64,000 nucleotides of DNA, from positions 1-64,000 of the forward strand of contig CAZWNO010000005.1 of assembly GCA_964635845.1 (NCBI GenBank), read 5' to 3'. The notes beneath the pieces were generated by a model. It made no database searches. It saw only the letters and a program-made list of their open reading frames with translations, and was not told where the DNA came from. The stretch is from SZUA-365 sp964635845 (GTDB lineage: Bacteria; Bacteroidota; Ignavibacteria; SZUA-365). Shown here in pieces: positions 37,048 through 46,551 of this stretch; within the stretch, counting starts at the first letter, position 1, and every line of letters begins with the position of its first letter. Made by a program: the position numbers and the translations under genes.

Positions 37048-37157
37048 TGCGATATCATCCATTGTGCGAAGTGGAGTACCCCGGGCGGCAAGGCTCCGGG
37101 ATCCGCGCAGTATCGGGTGCGGACGGATCCCGGAGTGCCTCCTTGACGGGCGTGTGA

Positions 37158-38273
37158 TTATTTCGTGAGTATCATGCTGCGCGTGCGGAGGACATCCGCG
37201 TAGCGCAGGGTGTAGGTGTACATGCCTCCGGGAAGCGCAGCCGCGTCGAAGCTGACGGACTGACGGCCGTCGCGCAGCTGCAGGCGGTCGGACAGGTCCA
37301 TGACCTCCCTGCCGAGCATGTCATAGACATGCAGGCTCGGTGCGTCGACAGCCCGGAGAGTGCCGAGCTCGAGATCGATACGCGTGGACAGGCTTCCTCC
37401 CGGGGCGGATGCGCCGAAGGGATTAGGATAATTCTGTCCGAGATAGAGCGTGCCGGGCATCGGGGAGTCCGCGACGCCGACGACCATAGTCAGCTGCACC
37501 GGCACGTCGAGCTGCCCCTGCTGCATCAGCGAACGCACGTAGATCGTGCCGTCGTAGGTCCCCTCGGGCAGCGCGCGGGTGTTGATGGTCACCTGCACGG
37601 TCTGCTGGCCCGCGCCTTCCTCCGGTTCGATGGTGATCCAGTCCGCGTCGGTGGAGAGATTCCACGCCGCGTTGACGTCGCCGCTCGGGATGATCGTCAG
37701 CGTCTTCGAGGGCAGGGGATCGCGGTTGTTCGCGTCGAAGAGGAGGGGATTCGGATTCGCCTCGAAGGTCAGGGGACTCGGATTGAAGGTCACCTCGACG
37801 ATGATCTGTCCGCTGGCGAACGCCGCTTCGTAGCTCGTCTTCCCGGCCTGATCCTCACCGTCGATGACGATCGCGCGGATACGTCCCGGCAGTTCGGGAC
37901 TCCAGCTCAGCGTCACGCCTGTGGCGTTGATGCCCGCCTGATACGCGATGGTGAAAGTCTCCTGAATGTCAGCCGTGCCGGTACCGAGGTCGCGGTAATC
38001 CGACAGGGATCCGAGTCCGAGCTGGGATTTGCCCGGCGTGCTGACCACGCGCGCGTCGAAGATCTCGTTGGGCGGCTGCGGCGGCAGTTCTGCCTCGTCG
38101 AGCATGGGATCGAGTCCCGACGTGGCGCCCTCGCGGAGACCGAGCGCGAGCACCTGCTCGCGTCCCGCGTTGTTGTTGACGGTCATTTCAAGCGTGATGC
38201 CCTTGTACTCCTGGGCGGCCGCTTGCGCGGCCAGCACCAGGAATACGAGCAGGATGATTCGGGTTGGTTTCAT
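37158..38273 (-). CDS. T9SS-sorted secreted protein with BACON-like domain
   Basis: 371 residues. The signal peptide ends in AQAAAQ. A middle region of unknown fold is followed by a BACON-like Ig domain (ADWITIEPEEGAGQQTVQVT). The C-terminal T9SS type-A sorting domain (LGQNYPNPFGAS... VYDMLGREVMDLSDRL... SMILTK) is complete. It sits 15 bp after the stop of the large metalloprotease, so the two are probably co-expressed. Function unknown; BACON domains often bind carbohydrate or mucin. Confidence 0.85.
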   Translation of the reverse strand: MKPTRIILLVFLVLAAQAAAQEYKGITLEMTVNNNAGREQVLALGLREGATSGLDPMLDEAELPPQPPNEIFDARVVSTPGKSQLGLGSLSDYRDLGTGTADIQETFTIAYQAGINATGVTLSWSPELPGRIRAIVIDGEDQAGKTSYEAAFASGQIIVEVTFNPSPLTFEANPNPLLFDANNRDPLPSKTLTIIPSGDVNAAWNLSTDADWITIEPEEGAGQQTVQVTINTRALPEGTYDGTIYVRSLMQQGQLDVPVQLTMVVGVADSPMPGTLYLGQNYPNPFGASAPGGSLSTRIDLELGTLRAVDAPSLHVYDMLGREVMDLSDRLQLRDGRQSVSFDAAALPGGMYTYTLRYADVLRTRSMILTK

Positions 38274-38288
38274 TGCTGTGCTCTCCTT

Positions 38289-41200
38289 TTACTTGACGAT
38301 CGTCAGGGTACGGGAAACGGTACCGGCCGCGGTTTCGAGGCGGTAGGTGTACATGCCTGCCGGCACGGCATCGCCGTTCTGGTCGAGACCGTCCCATGCG
38401 GCGAGCTTGGTCCCCGCGGCCTGCGCGTCATCGACGAGCGTGCGGAGCTTGCGCCCCAGCATGTCGTACACGGCGAGGCGTACGACTCCCTCTTCGCTCA
38501 CCATGTACGGGATGTACGTGCGGGAAGCGAGGCGGAAGGGATTGGGATAGTTGCTGCCGAGGGCATGCGACTCCGCGGCCGCGGCGGACACGGTGGCGCG
38601 CAGCTTGAGCGTGCGCGTGCCGTTGACATCCACGAGCAGCTGATCGCCGGCCGCACCCGTGAAGGTGTGCAGCAGCCTGTCCTGCTCGTCGCGGACCTCG
38701 ATGCGCACGCGCGCCGATGCCACCGGAGTGGACAGCAGCAGGCGTCCGTCGCCGCGGAGATGCACGAGATTGTCACCGCCAAAGAGGAAGGAAGAGCCCT
38801 CCCCGCTGCGCACGTCGAGGACGCCCGCTGGCGGTGCGGCCGGCAGCGCGAGGTGATCGCGCTCGGCCGGTGCGAGATCGGTGCCGGTCACATACAGCGT
38901 GCGCGCGGCGCCCGAGGCATCCTCCACGGTGAGGAACGTGGCGATGTCGAGCGTGTTCACCGTCTTGCGATACGCGGTTTCGGCGCCGCCGCCCGTGGCG
39001 GAGCTGATGGCCATCTTGAGTTTCGTGCCGGGATCGACACGCACCCAGTACCCGCGGCCGGGTTCGATGCTCGACGGAACGATGTAACCCTGCGAGGGAT
39101 CCCAGCCGAAGACGGCCTTCATGCCGCCGGCAGGAGTGACCTGCACGGCCGGAAGCGCGACGGATTTGAACATCGATCCGATCATGTTCCAGCCGAAGCC
39201 GGCGGGTTCGCCGATCCCGTTGAGACCGTCCCACTCGTAGCTCGGCTGCGAAAGCCCGATCAAGATCGCCTCGAGCGACTCGGATTTCATCCAGTAGCCC
39301 TTGCCGAATTCCATCTCGGACGCCGGGACGTAGGAGCCCATCTGCGTATCGAAGCCGTAGAGGCGGAGGTTGGGATCGTTGAAGATCACATCGACCTGCG
39401 GCTCCTTGAGCAGCAGCGGAGTGGAGACCATTTCCCAGTCACCGCTGGATTTCAGGACAAACCGCTCCGGATCTCCGTTCCCGGTGGGGATGGGGGGTGG
39501 AATGCGGACCTTGAGCGTGTCCGGCTTCTGATCGTCGTCGTCCTCGTTGTCGTTGACGATCTCCACCTCACGGTTCGGATCGTCGTTTCCGGGATCGCCG
39601 CAGAGCTGGACGATGAGCATCGAGTCCATCTGGCGGAAGCTGGACAGGCGCATCGGACGCACCGATCCGTCGCCGAAGCGTTCGTTGAAGTTCAGGAAGT
39701 ACGGGTCGTAGTACGGAAGGATCTCACCTGTCGACCGCCGCGTGATGCGCAGCTTTAGTTCGACGCAGGGCCAGTCGCGGTTGTTCGTGCCCAGCGGCGT
39801 GACCACGACTTCGTTTTCCTTCGTCGGCTCGGGACACGACGGCTCCTTCACCTCCACGGTGAAGATGTACGTCCCCTCGTCCGTGAACTCGAAGCTCGAC
39901 GCCGTGCGCAGGTCGATCGAACCCGGCGTGCCCTGCACTTTCAGTGTGTAGCTCGCATTGGGAGAGGCCACGGGGGGCGCCCAGGTCATGGTGACGGGAG
40001 CCGTGCCGCCGGTCTGCACGCGGCCCTGATAGGTGTGCGTGCTCTTGATCGCACGGAGATCGGTCGTGCTTCCCTGCGATCCGGTGATGTTGATCCACCG
40101 GATGTCGAGGGCCGTGGGAGGCGGAATCGGCGGCAGGTCGGGCTGACCGGCTTCGAGGCCGTCGCCCGCGCCGCTTGCCATGCCGTAGTCGAGCGCGACG
40201 TCGTTCTGCCGCGCGTTGCGGAGAAGCAGCTGATGCCGCCAGGCGGTCATGGGTTCGGGCTGGCAGGGCACGGGACGGTAATGCGCGATCAGCCGCTTGC
40301 TGCGCCACATGGTGACAGGAATCGGGTTGGTCGTCCCCGTCGTGTCCCCGCCCCAGCCGACGAAGGTGAATCCGGTCGGAGGCTTCGCCTCGGCCATCAG
40401 CACCGAACCGATCGGCCCGCTCGTGCGGACATCCAGTGGACCGCCGGGACCTTCGGGATGAATCACCACGAGTTCGGCGGTCGCCGGATCGATCGGCTGA
40501 ATGATCGGATAGACTTCATACTCGCCCGGAGGCGTATTCGAACCGAGATCCATCCGTGTCGGATTGTTCGGCAGGTTGCCGAAGCTCCCGCCGAAGCCGA
40601 GGAACATGTATCCGGGCGGAACCTGGTAGTGCATGTCGAACATCACCGGGGTCATCGGATTGATGCCGCGGTTGAAGAGATCAAACGTCGGATGCGGCTT
40701 CATGATGATTTCGCCGGGGAAGGGCTTGACCACCAGCAGCTTCAGACAGTCGAAGCACGGCGTCTTGAGCTGCGGCTCGACCTGCGTGCGCTCGACCGTC
40801 ATTTCATACTCGCCGAATCCGAAATATCCGCCCGTGCGGTTGACGAAATCGAAACTGATCGTCTGGCTCATGTCGGATTCGACCTTGATGATGTATTCCC
40901 CGTCGCTGGTCAGATGCAGCGTATGCACGCCGCCGCTGACCGAGGCGTTGATATGCGTGGCCGTGCCGACGCGCTGCGCGCGGAGCTTCGGTTTGAAATC
41001 CGATCCGTCCCTGACGCGGAGCTTGAACGTGAGACGCTCGCCGAAGAGCAGGCTCGAGACGTTGATCACGGTCACGCGGTAGTAGTCGTTGATGGGGATG
41101 TACCAGCTGAATTCGCCGGCGATCCCGGTGATGGGGATGGCGCCCTTCAGCGAGTACTCGGTCATGCCGGGTCCCGATGACGGAAGCAGCTTGGGGCTCG

Positions 41201-43346
41201 CCAGACTGTTGGGCTCGTTCGGATCGTAGCAGTACACCGTATCCTGCGGCGAAGCGGGCCGTGTGGTCACCGCTGCGATGGCCGAGGGCGTGCCGCGATT
41301 GGTGTTGAATTCGCCCACGATGCGGAAACGATACAGCTTGCTGGCCTGGATGGTCGTCGAGCCGCTTCCCGTGGCATTGGGCACCGCGTAGATATGCACG
41401 CCGGTCCACTGGCCGATCGGGACGCTAAACGGTCCGAGCACCATGTGGCTACCGGTCAGCGGCTTCCAGTTGCCCGCCGAGGCCTCGTATTCGATGATGG
41501 TCGTCACATCGCTCATGTTGTACCGGTTGCGCCATTTGAGTGCGATGCCCGGATTCGGCGTCGCCGAGGTCCCCATCGGCGCAATATGCGCCTCGAGTGT
41601 ATTGTTGACCGAGAAGATGTCTGGAGGACTATTTGTATAAACGGCCCGTATGTCCTTTGCGGGATTGGCGAAGGACGAGCTGTACGCGTTGGACGGAAGC
41701 TCGTTGGCGTAGTAGTCGATGTTGCTGACCGAGCCGCTCTCGCGCGTCACTTCCCAGTGATCGAAGTACCAGGTCTGCCCGCTCTTGATCACCGATGCCG
41801 GCGCGACGACGCGATGGCAGTAGTCGAAGTCCACAGCGACGCCGATCGGCGTCGTCATGTTCTGCGTGCGGATGTTGTCGCAGTTCCTGAACGAGAGCTG
41901 TATCGCGGTCGGCGTGCTGCTGTAGATGCGCACGGGCGCGGTTTCCGCTTCGGAGACGACGCCCGCATGCACGGGCGTGGCGGTGCTGTTGCCCTGGATG
42001 TAGTTTTCGACCATGATGCCGTCCCACCCGCGCATGTTGAAGCCGGGGCGTTCGTACGCGGCATGGGTGGTCTGGCAGTTGATATTCGGGATGTTGCGAT
42101 AGGTGAATCCGCAATTGTCATCGCGATATTCATCCGGAGATCCCCAGAGATGTCCGATCTCATGCGCGATCACGTTGCGCATCGGCAGTTCGAAGGGATC
42201 GAGTTCGCACTGCCAGTACTGCGTGTCCAACGTGAAATAGACGCCCTCGCGGTCGCCGTTATTCCATGAGATCACCTTCGCGTGCGGCCAGATGCCTTCG
42301 TCCCCACTGGGCTTGTAGGCGATGAATCCGCAGATGGCGTCGTCGGCGCCGTAGTTCTCGCGGATGTTCTTGTTGTACCACCAGCAGTACTCCACGCCGA
42401 TGTCGATGTTCGCCCACGAGGGCGGGAAGTTCCAGATGGAGATGGACTGCAGACGCAGGACGATGGTGGGAATGAATCCGTTTTCGCCGACGTTCACCGG
42501 TTCGCCGTTGATCTGCGTGACGGAGCTGTAGGGCGAGTACAGACGCCACCACGTCGTGATGGTTTTCCCGTAGCGTGCGGCGAAGCTCACCCAGTAGTTC
42601 ATTCCTACGATGTAGAAATTCCGGTAGCGGTTGTACACCGTCGGATCCCAGTTCCACGATCCGCTGCCCGACTGGCTCTCGAGAAAGAAGCTGGTGTGGA
42701 TGATGTAGCCGTTGAGGCGCGTGCGGCGAAGCGTCTGATCCTCCTCGCCTCCCACGGCGGGCATGCCGCCGATGATCTCGTAGGGCGGCGCTTCGTTTGT
42801 CTCGAGAAGGCTCGTGCATTCCTTGCGCTCGATCGTCGGAAGCATCGCTTCGACTTCCTTCTCGCGCGCTGCGATGCGCGCGCGGTCCTCATCCGACAGC
42901 GGCCGCTTGATGAAATCGAGAAACTCGACGATCGCGCGGTCCGCGTCGTTCTCCTCGGCGTCGATCTGATCCGCGCCGCGGTTGCGGTCGAATTCCTCGC
43001 CGGTGAACGACACCGACAGCACCGACAGATCGCCGGTGGCGGACTGCAGACGCGTCGAGGCGACGGCCGCGCGCGCCGCGGGCGGCACCCACGCGAGCAT
43101 GCGCCGCGGAGAAGTGATCAGGGAAACCAGCGCGCCGCTGCGCGTGAGGGCGTTGCGCATTTCGATCGCTGTCGCCACGTCGGTGCAGTTCGTCTCGATC
43201 ACGGCGAGATGTTCGTTGTGCGCCTCGAGGCCGTGCGTGGCCACATCGGGCGGGACGTATGTAGGCTGCGGCACCTGTGCGTACGCACCGGCGGCAGCAA
43301 GGAGGAGTGTGATCAGCATGACCTGAACACGTATCCATCGCTTCAT
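38289..43346 (-). CDS. Large secreted zinc metalloprotease with T9SS sorting domain
   Basis: 1685 residues from ATG 43346, which has AAGGAG upstream; the open frame beyond it is rejected. Signal peptide (VMLITLLLAAAGAYAQ), propeptide-like region, then a catalytic domain with HEIGHLWGSPD at about 395-405 (HExxHxxGxxD, metzincin/snapalysin-like). A Met about 50 residues later (WDGIMVENY) could form a Met-turn. Fibronectin- and Ig-like regions follow, then two GWNLIS-type modules (about 39000-39450; FGKGYWMKSE, GRGYWVRVD) and a T9SS sorting domain (LGSNYPNPFRLASRTYIPYM... TLTIVK). Probably an exported surface protease; the substrate is unknown. Confidence 0.86.
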   Translation of the reverse strand: MKRWIRVQVMLITLLLAAAGAYAQVPQPTYVPPDVATHGLEAHNEHLAVIETNCTDVATAIEMRNALTRSGALVSLITSPRRMLAWVPPAARAAVASTRLQSATGDLSVLSVSFTGEEFDRNRGADQIDAEENDADRAIVEFLDFIKRPLSDEDRARIAAREKEVEAMLPTIERKECTSLLETNEAPPYEIIGGMPAVGGEEDQTLRRTRLNGYIIHTSFFLESQSGSGSWNWDPTVYNRYRNFYIVGMNYWVSFAARYGKTITTWWRLYSPYSSVTQINGEPVNVGENGFIPTIVLRLQSISIWNFPPSWANIDIGVEYCWWYNKNIRENYGADDAICGFIAYKPSGDEGIWPHAKVISWNNGDREGVYFTLDTQYWQCELDPFELPMRNVIAHEIGHLWGSPDEYRDDNCGFTYRNIPNINCQTTHAAYERPGFNMRGWDGIMVENYIQGNSTATPVHAGVVSEAETAPVRIYSSTPTAIQLSFRNCDNIRTQNMTTPIGVAVDFDYCHRVVAPASVIKSGQTWYFDHWEVTRESGSVSNIDYYANELPSNAYSSSFANPAKDIRAVYTNSPPDIFSVNNTLEAHIAPMGTSATPNPGIALKWRNRYNMSDVTTIIEYEASAGNWKPLTGSHMVLGPFSVPIGQWTGVHIYAVPNATGSGSTTIQASKLYRFRIVGEFNTNRGTPSAIAAVTTRPASPQDTVYCYDPNEPNSLASPKLLPSSGPGMTEYSLKGAIPITGIAGEFSWYIPINDYYRVTVINVSSLLFGERLTFKLRVRDGSDFKPKLRAQRVGTATHINASVSGGVHTLHLTSDGEYIIKVESDMSQTISFDFVNRTGGYFGFGEYEMTVERTQVEPQLKTPCFDCLKLLVVKPFPGEIIMKPHPTFDLFNRGINPMTPVMFDMHYQVPPGYMFLGFGGSFGNLPNNPTRMDLGSNTPPGEYEVYPIIQPIDPATAELVVIHPEGPGGPLDVRTSGPIGSVLMAEAKPPTGFTFVGWGGDTTGTTNPIPVTMWRSKRLIAHYRPVPCQPEPMTAWRHQLLLRNARQNDVALDYGMASGAGDGLEAGQPDLPPIPPPTALDIRWINITGSQGSTTDLRAIKSTHTYQGRVQTGGTAPVTMTWAPPVASPNASYTLKVQGTPGSIDLRTASSFEFTDEGTYIFTVEVKEPSCPEPTKENEVVVTPLGTNNRDWPCVELKLRITRRSTGEILPYYDPYFLNFNERFGDGSVRPMRLSSFRQMDSMLIVQLCGDPGNDDPNREVEIVNDNEDDDDQKPDTLKVRIPPPIPTGNGDPERFVLKSSGDWEMVSTPLLLKEPQVDVIFNDPNLRLYGFDTQMGSYVPASEMEFGKGYWMKSESLEAILIGLSQPSYEWDGLNGIGEPAGFGWNMIGSMFKSVALPAVQVTPAGGMKAVFGWDPSQGYIVPSSIEPGRGYWVRVDPGTKLKMAISSATGGGAETAYRKTVNTLDIATFLTVEDASGAARTLYVTGTDLAPAERDHLALPAAPPAGVLDVRSGEGSSFLFGGDNLVHLRGDGRLLLSTPVASARVRIEVRDEQDRLLHTFTGAAGDQLLVDVNGTRTLKLRATVSAAAAESHALGSNYPNPFRLASRTYIPYMVSEEGVVRLAVYDMLGRKLRTLVDDAQAAGTKLAAWDGLDQNGDAVPAGMYTYRLETAAGTVSRTLTIVK

Positions 43347-43635
43347 GGCAGCTCCTTGGTTGAACATGAAAAAGATGTTGTTTCCGTGTGTATGGCTTTG
43401 CCGCGCGATGTGCATCAGGCCGCAATCGGCGGACAGCAAGGTGCGTGTTTCCATCGCCCCCGGACAGCATGACGCTGCGGTCGACGGATTTTTCAGCAAT
43501 TATTTTTTGATTCGAACGCCACTAGTATAAGCAAACGGATATTGTATGTCAAGTATATCTTGTTTTAAAACTCCATTCGTCCCGGAGAATTTCCTATCTT
43601 CTCACGAATTGGATTTCTTCGGCTGCAGAACGGAC

Positions 43636-45552
43636 ATGACACAGGAATCGCGCTTATACGATATGGCATATCCGGATTGTTCCCGCACGCGGAAAATTAA
43701 TTTCGAGCTGCGCGCGGCGCTTCGCGCACTCCGCGCACAGGGACTGCGCTTCGACGCCGCGGAAATCGCCGCGGAGCGCGCGGACGCGCTCGCGCTCTGC
43801 TACGAACTCACACGGCTCTACGGCATCCCCTGCACCTTCGATCCGGGCGTGCCCCTGCACTTCAGCAAGGCCGCACGCACGCTGCACTGCTGGCTCGGGT
43901 GGATCGCGGACGGCTGCAACGGCACCCAGCTCATTCGCATGATGTATGACGGGATTCCCGCACCGCAGGATTCCCTCTACGAAGGTGTGCGTGGGGGACG
44001 CCTGCAGATGGCCTCCCTCCTGCGCAAGGCCGGCATCGGCAGCGGACGCGATTCACTGCTCGATGCAGTGGACCGCTCGATCGACCAGCTGCGTGAGGAG
44101 GCGGCGAAGGACGAAACGCGGCGCGTGGCGTTGCATCAGGCACTGGCGAACCGCGCGTGGCTCGTCGAGCTGCTCGTGATCACGCCCGCGCCCGCGAGCG
44201 ACGGGACGCTCTCGCTTCATTCCGTCGCAAGCGGTGCGCGCAGACTCGCGCTGGAACTCTGCCGCGACGCCTATCCCGGCGAGGAACTCGCTCTCGCGCG
44301 GATCGCGGAACTGATGGCGCAGGTGCTCGCGGCGGAGGATCTCCGGCTCGCAGCGAACGAGGCGGCGCGGCGTATCGACGCGCTCGTCCGGAAATCGCAT
44401 TTCCTCATGGTCCTGCAGTCCCCCGGCAGCGAAGCCATCGCGACGGCATCCCCGATGGCGGGACATCTGCATGTGACCAGCCGTTCCGCGGGCTCCGACA
44501 GCGGTCAGCGCGTGCGCTTCACCGTGGGACGGGGCGCGGGACGCGCGCATGGCTCTGAATCCGGGGCGGACCGATGGCAGACGCCTCCTTCTCCGCCACT
44601 CTCACCGGCTGAACGATGGCTGGGGGAATGCATGCGGCGCGATCATGATATCGTGTGGAAGGAAATGCGGGAATGGAATCCGCTGCTGCGCGAAGGCGCG
44701 CGCGCGATGGAGGCGCGAGCGGCCGGATCATTTACCGTATGGGATGGGAATTGCGGTCCGGGGAGCACCGGGCGCGGTGTCGACGAATTTTCGGATTCCA
44801 CTGTCCGATTATTTGCGCACTGTCCCTATGCGTTTTTTCTCGAATCCCTGCTTGAGGTGAAAGCCCCGCCTCCGTGGAGGAATCCAACAGGATCATTGCC
44901 CGCCAGTTCGGCGCTTCCCGGCGGAGTCCAGGGATCGCTCCCGGACACGGCCGCAATACCTGCGCTGCGCGGGCAGGTCGCCGCCGCGCTTGCGGCCGGG
45001 AGTTTTCCGCACGCGTCCTCACCGGCGACTTGCGTTGATTGCCCTTTCCGCGACATCTGCGCAGTCACCGCCGCGGATGCCATACCCGAGCTTTGGCATT
45101 TCCAACAGGCGCTGCGGATCCTGACGGATCCGGAGGATCCCGTTCCCGTTCTGGCGTTTCTTCGCGGTCCCTTCTGCGGAGCCGATGACCCCGCACTGCT
45201 CGCCTACCGGCGCGCGGGCGGACGGTTCGCATTCAACGCGCGCGCGATCCCGGGCACGGACGAACGCATCGCCGCGGGACTGCAGTACATCAAGGACACC
45301 GTCCGTCTCGTCCGCTCGAATCCGCCGGGTACCGTCGTGCTGAGCATGGCCGAACGCCTCGCCCTGCACGCCGTGATCGCCTGCTCCCCGTCGGGCTGGG
45401 CCGGTGTCGAAATGCTGGAAGAATTCATCGCCGCGGTGCAGCACTGGTCAACCGCCGGGCACTCGATCCCGGAGATCGTCGACCTGCTCGAGGCAGCTCT
45501 CCGCGTCGGCAGCTTCGCCGTCCGCACCGGCGGGGGAGGATATTCGGATTAA
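43636..45552 (+). CDS. Composite AddB/AddA-like remnant (degenerate recombination nuclease)
   Basis: About 638 residues from ATG 43636; ATG 43663 is as likely, and the AT-rich frame up to 43546 looks non-coding. Residues up to about 240 resemble the middle of AddB/RecB-like helicase-nuclease subunits (AEIAAERADALALCYEL, GIPCTFDPG). CPYAFFLESLLEVK and, only about 160 residues later, TCVDCPFRDIC are the first and last Cys elements of an AddB-type iron-sulfur cluster. The PD-(D/E)xK catalytic core that should lie between them is missing. The last 150 residues resemble the 2B region of AddA/UvrD (ILTDPEDPVPVLAFLRGPFCGADD) and stop before the helicase motifs. No Walker A is visible. Probably an addB-addA relic or a repurposed protein. 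Confidence 0.6.
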   Translation: MTQESRLYDMAYPDCSRTRKINFELRAALRALRAQGLRFDAAEIAAERADALALCYELTRLYGIPCTFDPGVPLHFSKAARTLHCWLGWIADGCNGTQLIRMMYDGIPAPQDSLYEGVRGGRLQMASLLRKAGIGSGRDSLLDAVDRSIDQLREEAAKDETRRVALHQALANRAWLVELLVITPAPASDGTLSLHSVASGARRLALELCRDAYPGEELALARIAELMAQVLAAEDLRLAANEAARRIDALVRKSHFLMVLQSPGSEAIATASPMAGHLHVTSRSAGSDSGQRVRFTVGRGAGRAHGSESGADRWQTPPSPPLSPAERWLGECMRRDHDIVWKEMREWNPLLREGARAMEARAAGSFTVWDGNCGPGSTGRGVDEFSDSTVRLFAHCPYAFFLESLLEVKAPPPWRNPTGSLPASSALPGGVQGSLPDTAAIPALRGQVAAALAAGSFPHASSPATCVDCPFRDICAVTAADAIPELWHFQQALRILTDPEDPVPVLAFLRGPFCGADDPALLAYRRAGGRFAFNARAIPGTDERIAAGLQYIKDTVRLVRSNPPGTVVLSMAERLALHAVIACSPSGWAGVEMLEEFIAAVQHWSTAGHSIPEIVDLLEAALRVGSFAVRTGGGGYSD

Positions 45553-46247
45553 AAGCTCGGTTTTGCGTTCGTGCCGAACTCGATCAGCTCCGTCACCATA
45601 TCACTGTCCTTGGACACGGCGCGCACCATTCCGTTGAGCGGCACCTTCGGATGCAGGTAGGTCTCGGATTCGTAGTCGCCGAAGAACGACTCCACCCTCG
45701 AGGTGGCCTTGGTGCAGCCGTTGAAGGTGCCGGCGGGCACGCGTACCGTCGCCGTGCTCGGTTCGGCATCGAATTTCACGATGAGGCCGCTCAACACTTT
45801 CGAGTACGTGCCCTTCACCATCGACAGGGTCATGCCGTCGATGGTCTGGACCTTCCCGTCCTCGTCTTTCAGCTTGATCCAGACGATGTCGATGTCGTCG
45901 GGATTGAGCGTTTCCTGCGCCTTCTCCAGTCCGCGCACGGCCATCTGCATCATGGTCTCGGCGGAGAAACTGAGCGAGGTCGTCTCCATGATCCATGCAT
46001 CCCCTTCCCTGCCCACGAGCGCCGTGCGGGTGATCGTGCGGTCCTCACCGCTGGTATTGCCGGCGACGACATACTGTCCGACGGCGTAGGGCATGGGCCG
46101 GACAAAGGCGGTCGTCGCATCGTAAGACGACGATGACTTCTTGTTGAACCACTCCACGACCCGCGTCTGCAAGGCCGGATTGACCGACGCCGCGCAGGCG
46201 CCGAGGAACAGCAGTCCCATGAGTGCGGCGGGAACTCGAATTCGCAT
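45549..46247 (-). CDS. Hypothetical lipoprotein
   Basis: 232 residues from ATG 46247 (MRIRVPAALMGLLFLGAC), with AGGAGGT 6 bp upstream. The lipobox LGAC predicts acylation. The mature protein is mixed alpha/beta with YAVGQYVVAGNTSGEDRTIT, a segment resembling periplasmic beta-sandwich lipoproteins, and VPAGTFNGCTKATS, a pattern seen in proteins that modulate surface lipoproteins. I do not recognise a family. Its stop codon overlaps the stop of the convergent AddB/AddA-like gene by 4 bp (TTAA). Confidence 0.72.
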   Translation of the reverse strand: MRIRVPAALMGLLFLGACAASVNPALQTRVVEWFNKKSSSSYDATTAFVRPMPYAVGQYVVAGNTSGEDRTITRTALVGREGDAWIMETTSLSFSAETMMQMAVRGLEKAQETLNPDDIDIVWIKLKDEDGKVQTIDGMTLSMVKGTYSKVLSGLIVKFDAEPSTATVRVPAGTFNGCTKATSRVESFFGDYESETYLHPKVPLNGMVRAVSKDSDMVTELIEFGTNAKPSF

Positions 46248-46387
46248 ACGTACCTCCTGTGCATTTGAGAAATGGAAGCGCGACGCCTTGCGCATCGGCG
46301 CAGGCTCCCGCTGTCAGCTGTGTTATCCGAACGGCACAAGTTGCGAAGCATGCCGCACAGATGCAATATCGCGGCTGCCAGGGTCGG

Positions 46388-46549
46388 TGCCTCCGCTCTC
46401 GCTGCCTCAGCTGACCCTGCTTCCGCTCCCGGTGCCTCTGCTGACCCTGCTTCCGCTTCCGCTGCCCTGCTTCCGCTGCCTCTGCTGACCCTGCTTCCGC
46501 TTCCGCTGCCCTGCTTCCGCTGCCCTGCTTCCGCTGCCTCCGCGGTCCC
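46388..46549. repeat. Low-complexity tandem array (CTGCTTCCGCTGCC type)
   Basis: About 160 bp made of TGCTTCCGCTGCC and CTCTGCTGACCC words, with a higher-order unit of about 44 bp repeated twice and decayed flanking copies. It occupies most of the 300-bp gap between the lipoprotein start and the metK stop, leaving no room for a gene. I see no promoter in it. Confidence 0.88.
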
Positions 46550-46551
46550 TG

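Noticed and set aside
37329..39758. Open frame of 809 codons on the plus strand
   Set aside because: Antisense to two T9SS proteins whose domains are clear on the minus strand.
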